Positions 27,794 to 38,000 of a stretch of 59,651 nucleotides of DNA are shown here, one piece after another (position 1 is the stretch's first letter; the number at the start of each line of letters is the position of its first letter). The notes under the pieces were generated by a model. The model saw nothing but the letters and a program-made list of their open reading frames with translations. It was not told the origin of the DNA and ran no database searches. This stretch comes from a virus: IMG/VR virus record IMGVR_UViG_3300042332_000610, positions 1 to 59,651 of that record; one strand, given 5' to 3'. Both the position numbers and the translations under genes were made by a program.

Positions 27794-28372
27794 TCATTCA
27801 TTAAACTGTTTAGCATGATAGTCATATTTGATAATAAGGTCTCTTGTAGGGTTATATTCCATAAAATCAGAGACATCTTGCTGAGTATCTGTAAATCCAG
27901 ACTGGTATACATTTACACAATGGAAGTAATATTTGTTTAATTCTGGGTAATTAGCATCATTATAATCTGGCAAAGTTTTGGTAAATTCATTAATATCCTT
28001 TGCCGCATCGTCTTCTCTATCTAAAATGCTTTGAATAAGACTTGTAAGATTTATTGTTGTTGCATACCTATCCTGCTGGTTCCTATTAATGTCGTACAGC
28101 GAGCCACCAACGACTGTATATCTCATTTGGTCAGTCTTGATAGGGTAAAAATATTTATAGCCTGAGCGTACTCTGCTAAACTTATCAAACATAATATATG
28201 GCAAATCATTGTCAAGGACTGCAGTTGGAAGATTGTTTGCTGGTGCAGGGAAAAAGGGAACTATGTCTGGTCCTCCAGATGTTGGACCGTATAGGTTGTA
28301 AAATGCTGGGGCATAAGTTTTAAACTGTTCCCAAACATAAAGGTTGATAATATTTTCTGGTCTATAAACCAC
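27794..28372 (-). CDS. Tail terminator / completion protein candidate
   Basis: A 192-residue protein directly upstream of the major tail protein, in tail-terminator position. It has an alpha/beta pattern with a helix near the start and YFHCVNVYQSGF near the end. The GTG start at 28372 is preferred over ATG at 28390 because a perfect AGGAGG lies 5 bases before the GTG and inside the longer reading. It overlaps the previous gene by 11 bases. Confidence 0.6.
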   Translation of the reverse strand: MVYRPENIINLYVWEQFKTYAPAFYNLYGPTSGGPDIVPFFPAPANNLPTAVLDNDLPYIMFDKFSRVRSGYKYFYPIKTDQMRYTVVGGSLYDINRNQQDRYATTINLTSLIQSILDREDDAAKDINEFTKTLPDYNDANYPELNKYYFHCVNVYQSGFTDTQQDVSDFMEYNPTRDLIIKYDYHAKQFNE

Positions 28373-29054
28373 TGTTTCCTCCTGGTGCATTCATAATCCA
28401 TGATAGTGCAGCTTTTCTACCTTTAGATGCAGAAGCTCCACCTTTAACGGCTGAAGCAAAGTATTTTTCATAAGCTTTTGGATTTGAAAAATATTTATAA
28501 AATTTTATTGAATCTAAATAAACTTGAGAGAAATAATATCCATAAAATTCATTAAAGGCATTTACGAAAGAACCTCTAACGCCTTCTCCTCCAGGATTAG
28601 AAATAATAATTGGTCCACTTCTAAAAAATTCTTCTCCGTCAATTTCAAAAAACAATGCCTTGGCTTCAACTTCATTAATTACAATAGTTCCGCCTTCTTC
28701 CATTACTAAAGCCTTGTCATAAAATGGCTCAGTTGATGTTGGTGAAGGAACTCTTGATTGTAAGAATTCTGCACCAATAACTGCAGAAGTATTATTTACT
28801 GAAAGACTTAAGTCATAAAGTCTTCCAAATGGATCTCCAACCTGCCCCCATTCATAAACGTGGTGAAGCATTCCTGGATGAGATCTTGCAAGACTATCTA
28901 AGTAATCATAAAATGCTTCAATAGAGCCTACTCCAAGTTTTTGATTTAAAATACCTTTGCTTTTATTTAATTCTGAAGCAAAAGCTGAAGAATATTCTAC
29001 AGAATTTTTCAACATTTTAATCACATCATTAGCCTTAACTCTTGCTGTTATCAT
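28362..29054 (-). CDS. Head-tail connector (HK97 gp10-like position)
   Basis: A 230-residue protein. ATG at 29054 overlaps the previous stop (ATGA) and is preferred over an upstream GTG at 29069 that has no ribosome binding site. The N-terminal helix with MITARVKANDVIKML and the mid-protein beta segment fit tail-completion/gp10-type proteins, but the chain is longer than typical, with an extra 60-residue C-terminal aromatic and lysine-rich helix. Role inferred mainly from order. Confidence 0.55.
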   Translation of the reverse strand: MITARVKANDVIKMLKNSVEYSSAFASELNKSKGILNQKLGVGSIEAFYDYLDSLARSHPGMLHHVYEWGQVGDPFGRLYDLSLSVNNTSAVIGAEFLQSRVPSPTSTEPFYDKALVMEEGGTIVINEVEAKALFFEIDGEEFFRSGPIIISNPGGEGVRGSFVNAFNEFYGYYFSQVYLDSIKFYKYFSNPKAYEKYFASAVKGGASASKGRKAALSWIMNAPGGNSGL

Positions 29055-29524
29055 TCTGGTATATCCCACTTTTGATTTGCTGAACGGGTTAAGAATACTC
29101 TATACATTCCAATATTATGGAACATATCAAAACTTGGAATAATTGTTTTAACTTCATACTTTGTTTTTACTGTCTCAGCTTTTGTCTTAAGATTTTCAGT
29201 ATTAATCCAAACTGGATCCCCATTTGGATCTCTCATATTAGTAACAGCAGTTGCAGTTATTGGATAGTATTTTCCAGAAGAGTTTTTTCTAATGTCCTCG
29301 TTTGTTCTAAAGAATAATGAAGAGTTGTAATCAAATGACTTATCTTTTACTTTAAGTTCTCCATCTAGTACCCCTGAAATTGCACTAATTGCTGAACAGT
29401 TAACAGTTCTATCAAATTGCCAAGTTCTAGTTATATTTCCATACTCTGATTGAGTTTCTACTGCATGATAGATATCTGCAGTCATTGGATAAAAAATATC
29501 GTCAAAGGCTGAATTAAAAAGCAT
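29051..29524 (-). CDS. Head-closure (stopper) protein candidate
   Basis: A 157-residue beta-rich protein between the adaptor and the gp10-position protein, where siphophages encode the head-closure protein. TADIYHAVETQSEYGNITRTW near the N-terminus matches the usual strand-loop-strand start of that family. It has no visible enzyme motif. Confidence 0.6.
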   Translation of the reverse strand: MLFNSAFDDIFYPMTADIYHAVETQSEYGNITRTWQFDRTVNCSAISAISGVLDGELKVKDKSFDYNSSLFFRTNEDIRKNSSGKYYPITATAVTNMRDPNGDPVWINTENLKTKAETVKTKYEVKTIIPSFDMFHNIGMYRVFLTRSANQKWDIPE

Positions 29525-30397
29525 TTATAACACCCCGATACGAATATTATTCTTATACTTTGTTAAAATCCTATCAACAACAAGGTTTCCAGTGGAAGCA
29601 TTAAAGTTCTTTGCAAACTTAATCTTGAAGTCATCATTGTCAAAGGACTCAATATACTTATTAAGATATTTCATATTATCGCTTGAGATGTCTGAGCATA
29701 AAAGTCTTGTAGCTTCTTGAATATCTTGAGGGACTACCTTGTATCCAAAGTCTGCATCAATCACATAATCATATCCGTCAGAAAAGGCTCTAGATAAGTA
29801 TCTATCTCTCCACACTTGTGGATATTCTGTTTTATTGCTTTCTTCGTGTAATGGAACTATCGAAGTCTTATCCTTGCTAATTGTAAAGGTTAATTCATTA
29901 GTATCTGATGTTGAATCATATAAAAGGGTTCCATTTTCATATACCTTGTAAAGCTTGTTAATCTTTTCATTGACTACTAGATAGTCAGATCCATTTCCAA
30001 CAATCTCTTTTTCTTTTCTAACATATGCAAATCCTTGAGAAACTTCTGAATCAATAATATATCTTGCAATTCTTTCCATTTCTTTTACTTGGGCAGTGGT
30101 TTTATTTAAATCTGTGGCAAGGGTAGATATATTTGTATATGGTCTAATAACATCAATATTTGTAGTAATAACAACTTCGTCTAGATAATCATAAACAGTT
30201 GCATCTAAAACTGCGTCATAAGATGCGTACTTTTCGTCAAGTAGGAAGGAAACTTCTCCAGATCCGTTTGCAGTAGCACTTGCTGAAACTACTACATCTG
30301 ATAAAATATCTGAATACTCAATGGTATAAAGTCCACTTGGGACAAGATCAGAAAAAGAGACTGTTGGGATACTCCCATTAATTCTTAAAACTTCCAT
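29525..30397 (-). CDS. Head-tail adaptor with N-terminal Ig-like extension
   Basis: A 290-residue protein. The C-terminal third (VPQDIQEATRLLCSDIS ... VDRILTKYKNN) has the helical pattern of gp6-like head-tail adaptors that dock onto the portal. The N-terminal 90 residues are a separate Ser/Ala/Val-rich beta domain, which may be a surface decoration. It overlaps the small gene upstream by one base. Confidence 0.65.
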   Translation of the reverse strand: MEVLRINGSIPTVSFSDLVPSGLYTIEYSDILSDVVVSASATANGSGEVSFLLDEKYASYDAVLDATVYDYLDEVVITTNIDVIRPYTNISTLATDLNKTTAQVKEMERIARYIIDSEVSQGFAYVRKEKEIVGNGSDYLVVNEKINKLYKVYENGTLLYDSTSDTNELTFTISKDKTSIVPLHEESNKTEYPQVWRDRYLSRAFSDGYDYVIDADFGYKVVPQDIQEATRLLCSDISSDNMKYLNKYIESFDNDDFKIKFAKNFNASTGNLVVDRILTKYKNNIRIGVL

Positions 30398-30588
30398 TAT
30401 TTAACACCGAAAACTTCGGCTACCTCCTCTGGGGATGTGACTCTAATCTTGGGGAATTTGCTAACCCAGATATCAGCATCTTTTTTACTTACAATATTAT
30501 AGCCTTTAGTAAGTCTGCCAAGACTTTTTTCATAAACGCTTGCATTTTCTACAAACAAACAAATTAAATCTTTTTCAACTTTTTTCAT
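30397..30588 (-). CDS. 63-residue protein between capsid and adaptor
   Basis: Small mixed alpha/beta protein ending in TSPEEVAEVFGVK, a type often found between capsid and connector genes of actinophages. No ribosome binding site is visible; a TGATATAAT lies 14 bases before the ATG, giving a leader of only about 8 bases. Function unknown. Confidence 0.65.
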   Translation of the reverse strand: MKKVEKDLICLFVENASVYEKSLGRLTKGYNIVSKKDADIWVSKFPKIRVTSPEEVAEVFGVK

Positions 30589-30602
30589 AATACATCTATA
30601 TT

Positions 30603-30611
30603 ATTATATCA
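30603..30611 (-). promoter_or_regulatory. Extended -10 (TGATATAAT), short leader
   Basis: TGATATAAT between the capsid terminator hairpin and the 63-residue gene. It would restart transcription of the connector genes after termination behind the capsid gene. Confidence 0.45.
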
Positions 30612-30626
30612 TTCATAAATAGATGA

Positions 30627-30652
30627 AGGGGAGACAAATTAATGCCTCCCCT
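30627..30652 (-). terminator. Terminator-like hairpin after major capsid gene
   Basis: AGGGGAG and CTCCCCT pair (7 bp) with a 12-base loop, followed on the minus strand by T-containing sequence (TCATCTATTT). It isolates the capsid mRNA. Confidence 0.6.
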
Positions 30653-30668
30653 CCAAAATTGACTATAA

Positions 30669-31664
30669 TTAGTCTTGCATGAATGCTACTGCATCAGTTT
30701 CTTCAACTGCTACACCAAAGCGTAGGAATACGGTATATTCTACTGTATCCTTCTTTGGCTTGAACTCACGGTGTACTGTTACGTCTCTCTGGAAGCCCCA
30801 GATGCGGTTTTCTGGGAATGTAAGTGATACATAACCAGCTGGCATCAAAGGAACTTCAACCAATGGAAGACCTAGAACACGGTATGCGATTGGGCTACCA
30901 AGGGTCTGCGGAGCAGAGCCATCAATAACACGCTCAACGATACGCTCTGAATTCAAGTTACCAGAAGAACCAAGACCGTTTACAATTGCTGCAACGGTTT
31001 CAGTGTCTGCATAGAACTTCATGTTTGAACGGGAACCACGGTACTTACGAGGCATTGCAAGAACAAGTCCCTGCAAACTTTCGATAGTTGTACCGTAAGT
31101 TGCTGAATTACCATCGGCTTCGATTGATACGAATCCTTCAAGGATGTTCAGGAAGTTGTTTGTACCAGTTCCTGTACCATTGATGGCTAGATCTTCAAGA
31201 TCGTTAGCAAACGCACGAGTCATGGTACGGACCAAGTGATCCTCCAGACCTGCACCTTCGATATTATCTTCAAGAGCTTCAGTCGAAACTTCCCAATCAA
31301 GACGAATCTTCTTGGTTGTAAGAGTAACCTTTGTGAACTGAACATCAGCGTTAGTGTAGGTTGCATCAGCCTGGGCTGCTGCACGAATTACACGTTCTCC
31401 AACATTCATTTTCTCAAGCTCAGTTGTGTTAGCTCTCATTGTGACTCTACGACCATCTTGGGCTAGAACCTGCTGTTCAAAGATATACTCAATAAACTGA
31501 CGTGACTGTTCAGGCTGCAAAATACCGCCATCAGACACTAGATCACCAACTGGGTTAGTATTGTCAAGAATTCCAGCTGCTGGAGTGCTTACTCCACCAA
31601 TACCACCAGATGCGATAGTACCAGCTGCAGCCGCTTTTTCTAAAATTTCATTATTTTCTGTCAT
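30669..31664 (-). CDS. Major capsid protein (HK97 fold)
   Basis: A 331-residue protein following the protease/scaffold gene. The N-arm is Ala/Gly-rich, then QSRQFIEYIFEQQVLAQ, an E-loop-like region with KVTLTTKKIRLDWEVSTEAL, and a P-domain-like helix with EDHLVRTMTRAFANDLEDLA; the end ETDAVAFMQD is typical. GGAGGTGA precedes the ATG and a terminator hairpin follows. Codon usage is cleaner than in its neighbours, as for an abundant protein. Confidence 0.92.
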   Translation of the reverse strand: MTENNEILEKAAAAGTIASGGIGGVSTPAAGILDNTNPVGDLVSDGGILQPEQSRQFIEYIFEQQVLAQDGRRVTMRANTTELEKMNVGERVIRAAAQADATYTNADVQFTKVTLTTKKIRLDWEVSTEALEDNIEGAGLEDHLVRTMTRAFANDLEDLAINGTGTGTNNFLNILEGFVSIEADGNSATYGTTIESLQGLVLAMPRKYRGSRSNMKFYADTETVAAIVNGLGSSGNLNSERIVERVIDGSAPQTLGSPIAYRVLGLPLVEVPLMPAGYVSLTFPENRIWGFQRDVTVHREFKPKKDTVEYTVFLRFGVAVEETDAVAFMQD

Positions 31665-31688
31665 TTTTTATTTCACCTCCAGTTTCTC

Positions 31689-33083
31689 TTAATGATATAG
31701 GTCAGCGGAATTTAGGAAACGTCCACCCCACATAGACCCTTTTCTTATTGTATTGCCCTGAACGATCCCGCCAAGATCGCCAGACTTACGGACAGCGGTA
31801 TCGTCTTCTAGACCATCCACACGCTTTCCAAACTCTTCAAGACTGCCTCTTACTCCAGCAACTTCTTCTGCTACTGTGGCGTGACCCTTTTTAAGGTCTG
31901 CAATCTCTTCATTTAGTGACTTAATTGTTGAAACAAGTTCACTCACTGCCTCTGTTACTGAAACCTTAATTTCGTCAACAGCTTTTACAAGCTCAGAATC
32001 AGCTGAATCTGTTTCAACAACAGACTTTTCAACTTCAACGTCATCGGAAGCTTCTTCTGCAATTTCTTCTGCAGGTGCTTCTTCTGGATCAGCAGACTTA
32101 ACTACTGTTTCCTCAACAGCGTCAACTGCGTCAACTGACTTTTCTACGGTTTCTTCGGCAGGAGCTTCAGCAACAACTTCTTCAGTTGCAACTTCTTCAA
32201 CGGTCTCTTCTACTACTGTATTATCTTCTGACACGTTGTTCTCCTCCTCTATATTGTTTTTAACAATTGACGCATTATTGTCAATCGCTGATTCAAGCGT
32301 TTCGCCTGAAGTTTCTGGGGTTTCGGAAACATCTTCAGATTTAGCAAGGTCTGTAGAACCAATAAACTTATTTAAAATTGATTTAACTGTCATAGCTTTT
32401 TCTGTATCCTTTGTCTCAACAAAACCAATATTTTTCATACTGACTTCACATGATGGGCAACTTGAATCGTCAACTTCTGAAAGTCTGACGATACCGTCAT
32501 TCTCACACCAGTAGACATTTTCAAAGTCTGCTTTTGCAATTATACCATCTATTTGTTCATCATTGTTAACTTTTTGAATTGACACGACATTTGCAAATTG
32601 ATTTGCTGGATTATCTACCAAAGATAGTTCATGAAGTTCATAATCTTTAACAATTCTAATTGTCTTATCAATGTTTTCATCCCAGCTATTTTCTGAATCT
32701 TTAATTACTCCACCAATGGAAAAGCCTGAGAGAGTGCCATCAAGAACTTTTTCCCAAGTATCCTGAGCACCCTTAGAAATATATGCATCTACATAGACAC
32801 CATTATAAAGTTTGTCTGTATTCTTATCAAAGAATTTTTCTTGTCTAAAATTAACAACCTTGCCAACTGCAATAGCTTGATGCATTTCTCTCAAGTTGCC
32901 ACGGAATGTTTCAAAAGCCTTTATACTTACATCAGTAGGAACAATGTCTGCTTGCTTGTCAATGTTATCAAGCGTGGCAAATCCAGAAACGATTCTACGC
33001 TCTACATCCACTTTAGCAATTGGCATTGATAACTTGATATCATCGTTATCTGATGTCCAATAAGCCTTGCTTAAATTAGTCAT
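31689..33083 (-). CDS. Prohead protease fused to zinc ribbon and acidic scaffold-like tail
   Basis: A 464-residue fusion. Residues 15-170 are an HK97-type (U35) prohead protease with H68 in REMHQ, S122 in SGFSIGG and the following ELHELSLVDNPAN block. C193, C209 and C212 then form a zinc-ribbon-like segment (190-220). Residues 245-375 are very rich in Glu, Val and Ala, and 380-440 form a coiled coil, fitting an internal scaffold. After cleaving the scaffold and capsid arms, the protease would remove itself. TAGGAA precedes the ATG. Confidence 0.85.
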   Translation of the reverse strand: MTNLSKAYWTSDNDDIKLSMPIAKVDVERRIVSGFATLDNIDKQADIVPTDVSIKAFETFRGNLREMHQAIAVGKVVNFRQEKFFDKNTDKLYNGVYVDAYISKGAQDTWEKVLDGTLSGFSIGGVIKDSENSWDENIDKTIRIVKDYELHELSLVDNPANQFANVVSIQKVNNDEQIDGIIAKADFENVYWCENDGIVRLSEVDDSSCPSCEVSMKNIGFVETKDTEKAMTVKSILNKFIGSTDLAKSEDVSETPETSGETLESAIDNNASIVKNNIEEENNVSEDNTVVEETVEEVATEEVVAEAPAEETVEKSVDAVDAVEETVVKSADPEEAPAEEIAEEASDDVEVEKSVVETDSADSELVKAVDEIKVSVTEAVSELVSTIKSLNEEIADLKKGHATVAEEVAGVRGSLEEFGKRVDGLEDDTAVRKSGDLGGIVQGNTIRKGSMWGGRFLNSADLYH

Positions 33084-33092
33084 GTTATTCCT

Positions 33093-33098
33093 ATTATA
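33093..33098 (-). promoter_or_regulatory. -10-like TATAAT 9 bases before the protease start
   Basis: TATAAT with 9 bases to the ATG; those 9 bases begin AGGAA, so the ribosome binding site and a near-leaderless start would overlap. The surrounding gap is almost all A/T, so chance is possible. Confidence 0.35.
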
Positions 33099-33132
33099 TA
33101 TGTATTTTTTATATCTTTATAATATTGTTATA

Positions 33133-34692
33133 TTATACTACAGATCTTCCTTCGCCACCAGGATTTCTTCCTGTTGTGGTTGCAGTTGAATCAGATGCTT
33201 GATCAGTTCTTTGCTGATCTCTTTGTCTTGTTCCAGCCATTTGAGCATTTTGCTCTGCACGTTGTTGAGGGGTCATAACTACTGGAGTATCTCCTTGTGG
33301 AACTACTGGGAGTCCAAGTCTAGGTCTGATATCGTTTGGAACAACAACTTGTGCTCTTAGATATCTTTCATCAATTTGACTTTGAGTATTTTCATCAGTC
33401 AAAGTTAGTTCATTAAACTTTAGTAAAAGAATATCTGTCTTCTCTTTAATAAGTTTGTTGATTGTTTTTTCTAAATTCTTTTGGGCTGGTCTTGCTACCT
33501 GTTCTTTAAATGTTCTGTCTGAAACAAGTGCAGAGGCAATTGAGCTACCAGGATCTGATCCAACTTTTGAAATTGGAACTTGATGTGCCATAAGGATATC
33601 ATGAACATTTGAAGTTCTATACTTATCAAATGATCCTTCTTGAATTCCATTTTCAACTGGCTCCATTTTAAATTCAACCTTGTTGTCTGGACCATCTCCA
33701 GGAAGTGGGATGTAAAGGGTTCTATGATTTTGTCCACGAAGACCAGACTGTAGGAATCTAAATAATTTGTCTTCTGCTTCTGAACTTAGCTTTGCACCTT
33801 TTAGTGTAACAATATATCTTGGCACTGCTTTGTTTTCAAAATAATCAATATTGTATCTTGCAGCAAGCTGGTCTCCAACTACTGAAGTTGCAGCAGACAC
33901 AACATCTGGAACTCCATAGTAAGTATTTTTTGGACTATATTTTTTAATATGAATAAGTTCATTTGGTCGTGAGTCTGTGGTTACAGGATTTACTGTTTTT
34001 GTGTCTTGAAAGTTTTTAAAGAAAACAACTCTTTGATTTACAATCTGAACATAACCATCACGCATACGTCTTACACGAACTGTTGTTGCAGGAATGTGAC
34101 CGATATAGCCAATTTCTCCAGTATTCTTTCTTCCAATTTCAATGTATCCATTTCCAGTTGCTTCATAGTCTGTCATTGCTTTTTCAAGGACGTGGGTAAA
34201 AGTATCTTCATCATTTAATTCTTCAAGCCAATTGCTTAATTCAGACTTAGCTCTTTCAACTTTTCTCTGGGCTCTAACTCTTTGATTAACATCTTCAATC
34301 TCTTCTATTCTTGCTTTAACAATATCAGACATTATAAAACCGTATCCAAGACCAACTGTGTTTGCAACCTTTGCATTAATTGCAGCGTGGTTTGCAAAAG
34401 AATTATCAAAAAAGAATGCTAATTCATCAAGATTATAAGGTGGCAACACGACATCAAAAAGACCATAGGCTGTGGTTACGTCTTGCTCTGGAAATAATTG
34501 CTTAGACTTTACACCATCTTGACCAGTGTAAGCCTTGTTCATTCTTGTAATTCTGCGTTTAAAGTTTGCATCTATACCATCAAAACCTTTTACAAGGTCT
34601 GCTTCAGTCATAAAGTCATCTGTCTTATTTGCAGATGGTTTGTTCTTGTCTAGATTATCAATTCTAGCAATAACTTCATCAGTCATTTCCAT
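33133..34692 (-). CDS. Portal protein
   Basis: A 519-residue phage portal protein forming the dodecameric DNA channel. The mid-region (YIEIGRKNTGEIGYIGHIPA, then RVRRMRDGY and LIHIKKYSP) and KAVPRYIVTLKGAKLS are typical of the PBSX/HK97-like portal core. The C-terminal 50 residues are Gln/Arg/Thr-rich and likely flexible. It overlaps the gene upstream by 14 bases; ATG at 34686 is an alternative start. Confidence 0.88.
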   Translation of the reverse strand: MEMTDEVIARIDNLDKNKPSANKTDDFMTEADLVKGFDGIDANFKRRITRMNKAYTGQDGVKSKQLFPEQDVTTAYGLFDVVLPPYNLDELAFFFDNSFANHAAINAKVANTVGLGYGFIMSDIVKARIEEIEDVNQRVRAQRKVERAKSELSNWLEELNDEDTFTHVLEKAMTDYEATGNGYIEIGRKNTGEIGYIGHIPATTVRVRRMRDGYVQIVNQRVVFFKNFQDTKTVNPVTTDSRPNELIHIKKYSPKNTYYGVPDVVSAATSVVGDQLAARYNIDYFENKAVPRYIVTLKGAKLSSEAEDKLFRFLQSGLRGQNHRTLYIPLPGDGPDNKVEFKMEPVENGIQEGSFDKYRTSNVHDILMAHQVPISKVGSDPGSSIASALVSDRTFKEQVARPAQKNLEKTINKLIKEKTDILLLKFNELTLTDENTQSQIDERYLRAQVVVPNDIRPRLGLPVVPQGDTPVVMTPQQRAEQNAQMAGTRQRDQQRTDQASDSTATTTGRNPGGEGRSVV

Positions 34693-35050
34693 GTTTTTTT
34701 AGCCCCTTTGCAGCGTCCATGAAAGCTCCAGTATCAAACTCACTTGGTATGTAGCCTTGTTTCATTCTATCAATTTGAACAGAATGTTCCTCTTCAGTAA
34801 TTCTTGTAACTCCTGGCATAAATACTGCCTTTCCTGGACCAGCACCATAGTGTGCTGCAGCCTGTGTAATTCTATTAATAGCGGTTAAGTCATATTTTCT
34901 GGCTGGAATATTCATAAAACTTCCATTACCATCTCCAAACACTCTTCCTGTTTCTGTTTTCCAAACATATAAACCATATTCAGCATCGTTTTCAACGTAG
35001 CTTACTTTTGGCTTGTTTGGCAGTTTTTGTAATCCTTCTAGATAATCCAT
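34679..35050 (-). CDS. Unknown protein preceding the portal
   Basis: A 123-residue protein I do not recognise. It has an aromatic beta N-terminal half and a central helix (INRITQAAAHYG). Its start is of the leaderless type: TGGTACAAT ends 6 bases before the ATG and there is no ribosome binding site. In many phages this place is held by the terminase, which is absent here. It probably begins the head operon. Confidence 0.6.
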   Translation of the reverse strand: MDYLEGLQKLPNKPKVSYVENDAEYGLYVWKTETGRVFGDGNGSFMNIPARKYDLTAINRITQAAAHYGAGPGKAVFMPGVTRITEEEHSVQIDRMKQGYIPSEFDTGAFMDAAKGLKKHGND

Positions 35051-35056
35051 GACATC

Positions 35057-35065
35057 ATTGTACCA
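35057..35065 (-). promoter_or_regulatory. Extended -10 (TGGTACAAT), leaderless spacing
   Basis: TGGTACAAT followed by exactly 6 bases and ATG. TTGGTT lies 17 bases upstream as a weak -35. This would be the promoter of the head gene operon. Confidence 0.5.
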
Positions 35066-35076
35066 TAATATCTAAC

Positions 35077-38000
35077 TTAAACCAAATATTGATCCCAAGA
35101 TATGTCATTTATTATTACAACAGAGTCCTGAGTAACATTTATAATACTGCTATCATTTACAACTCCAGAGGACAGACCAGCATAAGTATTAAAAATTTCT
35201 TTTGCATCTAAAGAAAGAATGGTTACTTCCAAAGGTTCTTCAGCTAAAACTGTTGTCCATGTTGCAGATGCAGCCTTTGTGCCCCAAGTGTAATCATCAA
35301 CAAGATTCCATTCGTCAAAAATAACCAAGTCTTGTTTAATAGGATTTAACTCCATAAAGCTTGCAACATTATCTACCTTTACTCCAGAATATATTTCAAT
35401 TTCACCAACAACTCCATCTAAAAGTATTGAATTTTCTTGTAAAGATATAGCAATATAGTTCCAAGATAGGGGTTCAATAACTATATTATTTACAAAATTT
35501 CCATTTAAAAAGAATTTGGCATTAGTAAATTCTGCACCAGTATTAGAATTAAAAATATTTAAAAAGGCTCTTCTTCCATTGCCTTCAGGGGTTAAAATAA
35601 TGTCGTACGAATCACCAGAGCCAAATATTCTACCAATTTTTTTTCTTTCAGTAAATAAGCTAGACTCGTTACACATTAAGAACATTTGCAGTCCAACTAC
35701 TTCTTGATTATCTTTTAGTGAATCGTTTATTGGAATAGCAATTCCTTTTACCAAAGTTTCATCTACAACTGGTAAAACTTCTATTCCAGAGTCCCCACTT
35801 AAATATAGATATGGAGATGATTCAGTATTAATAACCACTGGAATTTTTCTTTTATAAACATATTGATCTTCATTTTTAACTATTGGATAAAATTTTCCTG
35901 CAGCAGGAGTATTTATTGAATAGAATTGTCCTTCATCAAAAGAAAGTGAGACAAGTCCCATATTTTTAATTTTTACATTTTCTGTATTTACTCCCTTAGA
36001 AGAAATTTCAATATGAATAGTTATGTAGTAGTTAGTAAAACCAGATATATCTTTTGGTGGATAAATAATAGTTCCATCATTAATCTTATACTTGGTATCT
36101 CCTCTAGTAGCTCTACCTCCAGCAGTTGTAGAAGTTGGGGAACCTGACTCTTGTGTTAAAGTAACGGTAAAACTTGAAGAATTTGCAGTTGCAACAGTTA
36201 CTTTAGAAAGATTAAAGTTATTAGGAGAACACCCAGTAATAGTGACTATATCGCCAGCAGAAAAAGTATTGGCTGCTATAAAAGTATAAGTTCCAGCCGA
36301 ATAACTTGCACTTGTAATAGTAGTTGTAACTGGTCCAATTACATTTCCTAAATCTAAAATTCTATTCATTCCAATATTTTCTACATTTGTAAACTGAGTG
36401 TATACTACATTTCCCAGTTCAATTATGTTTTGTAATGTTATATAAACTTTTGTTGATAAAGAATCTTGATAATTTGAAGATGTTTCATTATACTTTGAAA
36501 ATATTGAGCTTGGTGTGTCAATGTTAAACTGCAATAAATCTAAGTCATATTTTAATTTACCATTAGCTTGGGTTATATATTTTCCAAAATAAGATAGAGG
36601 TATTGAATTTTCCCAATACCCTGAAGCTCCTACATCTAAAACTATTGAAGTGTTTGTTGTTTTTGGCAGCAAGGTATACGATCCAATATAGTCATAAAGT
36701 TCTGAACTAAAGTTTTTAATTGCTATTCCAGAGTTGTTAAATATTTGAGACCCGTCTTTATCTGTAAAAAAGTCATTATTAAGTGTTAAAGAAAATATTT
36801 TTCCAAGGAATGTTTGTTCCTGATTTCCCGCAAAATTTAGAGAAAGAGATTCTGGTTTTGAAAAGAAAGATCCTACAGTTGAGTAATAAGATTGCTCAAT
36901 TTTATCAAAATCAATGCCAACTGCAAAGTAAGAGCTTGCACCAACAAGTGCTGAATTTAAAATAGTTTCATTATAAATATATTGAATACTTCCAGAGTTT
37001 ATTGCTACTTCAAAAGTATTTCCGTCAAAATTATTTGAAATGTACATCAAAGATTGTCTATCTGAAACGTTATTTGAAGATTTTAATATTGAATGAATAG
37101 ACCTTGTTTGATTTCCAGTTTGATTTAATTTTGAAAAATAAATTGTTCCATAAGAATTATTTGATAAGTATGTGCCATTTGGATCCATTGAAATGTATGG
37201 ATAGTCTTCATCTTGAATTGCATAATTTTCTTCATAGAATCCTGAAGTAATTAAAGATTTTTGAAAAACTGTTGATGATGAATTGTTATTAAATATGATT
37301 TCTGGTAATTCATATTTTGGTAAAGTAATGCCTTTATTATCTGCTACAAGGTTATTATAAAATCCATCATTCCACTTGCTTCTATCTGGATATTTTATTG
37401 TAGAACTGTATCCAGAAAATGGGAAATCTACATATGACAGCGTTCCATTTTTTGATGCAATAATGTTTTCCTGTTCTTGAACACCTTGTCCAAATACATA
37501 TCTTTTCTTTGCAACCTGCTCTGCAACAACGTATGGGAATATTGAAAAAGAATCTATTTCAAAAAGATATATAAATTCATTTGTATAAAACCCTAAATAG
37601 TTTTCATCTTCTTCTGTAAAGGTTGGAATATCCAAAGATTCAATTATAATTGATATTACCTTTTCTCCATTAATCATTAAGAAGATCTCATTTTGGCTCT
37701 GGCAAAAATGAACAAGCATTGGTCTGTACCATTTTCCAATAAAATAAGACTTAGTATATTTTCCAACATTTACAGTTATAAAATCTCTATCAACATATAT
37801 TCCATCTTCTGACGCAAGTGGTCCAAATATTCTTCTTCTTGTAACTGTTTCAGGATTGATTCTTAACCAAAATTCTGTTGTAAGTGTTTTATTGTATCCA
37901 GTTTTATTCAAAAATCCTTTTCCAGGAAATACCAGAGATGGGAATTTATAATACTGTTCAGAGTCTAAGTATATAGAAGAATTTCCTCCATCAAGAAATT

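Noticed and set aside
33084-33132. tRNA or small RNA in the AT-rich gap
   Set aside because: Only A/T-rich sequence with no cloverleaf potential.
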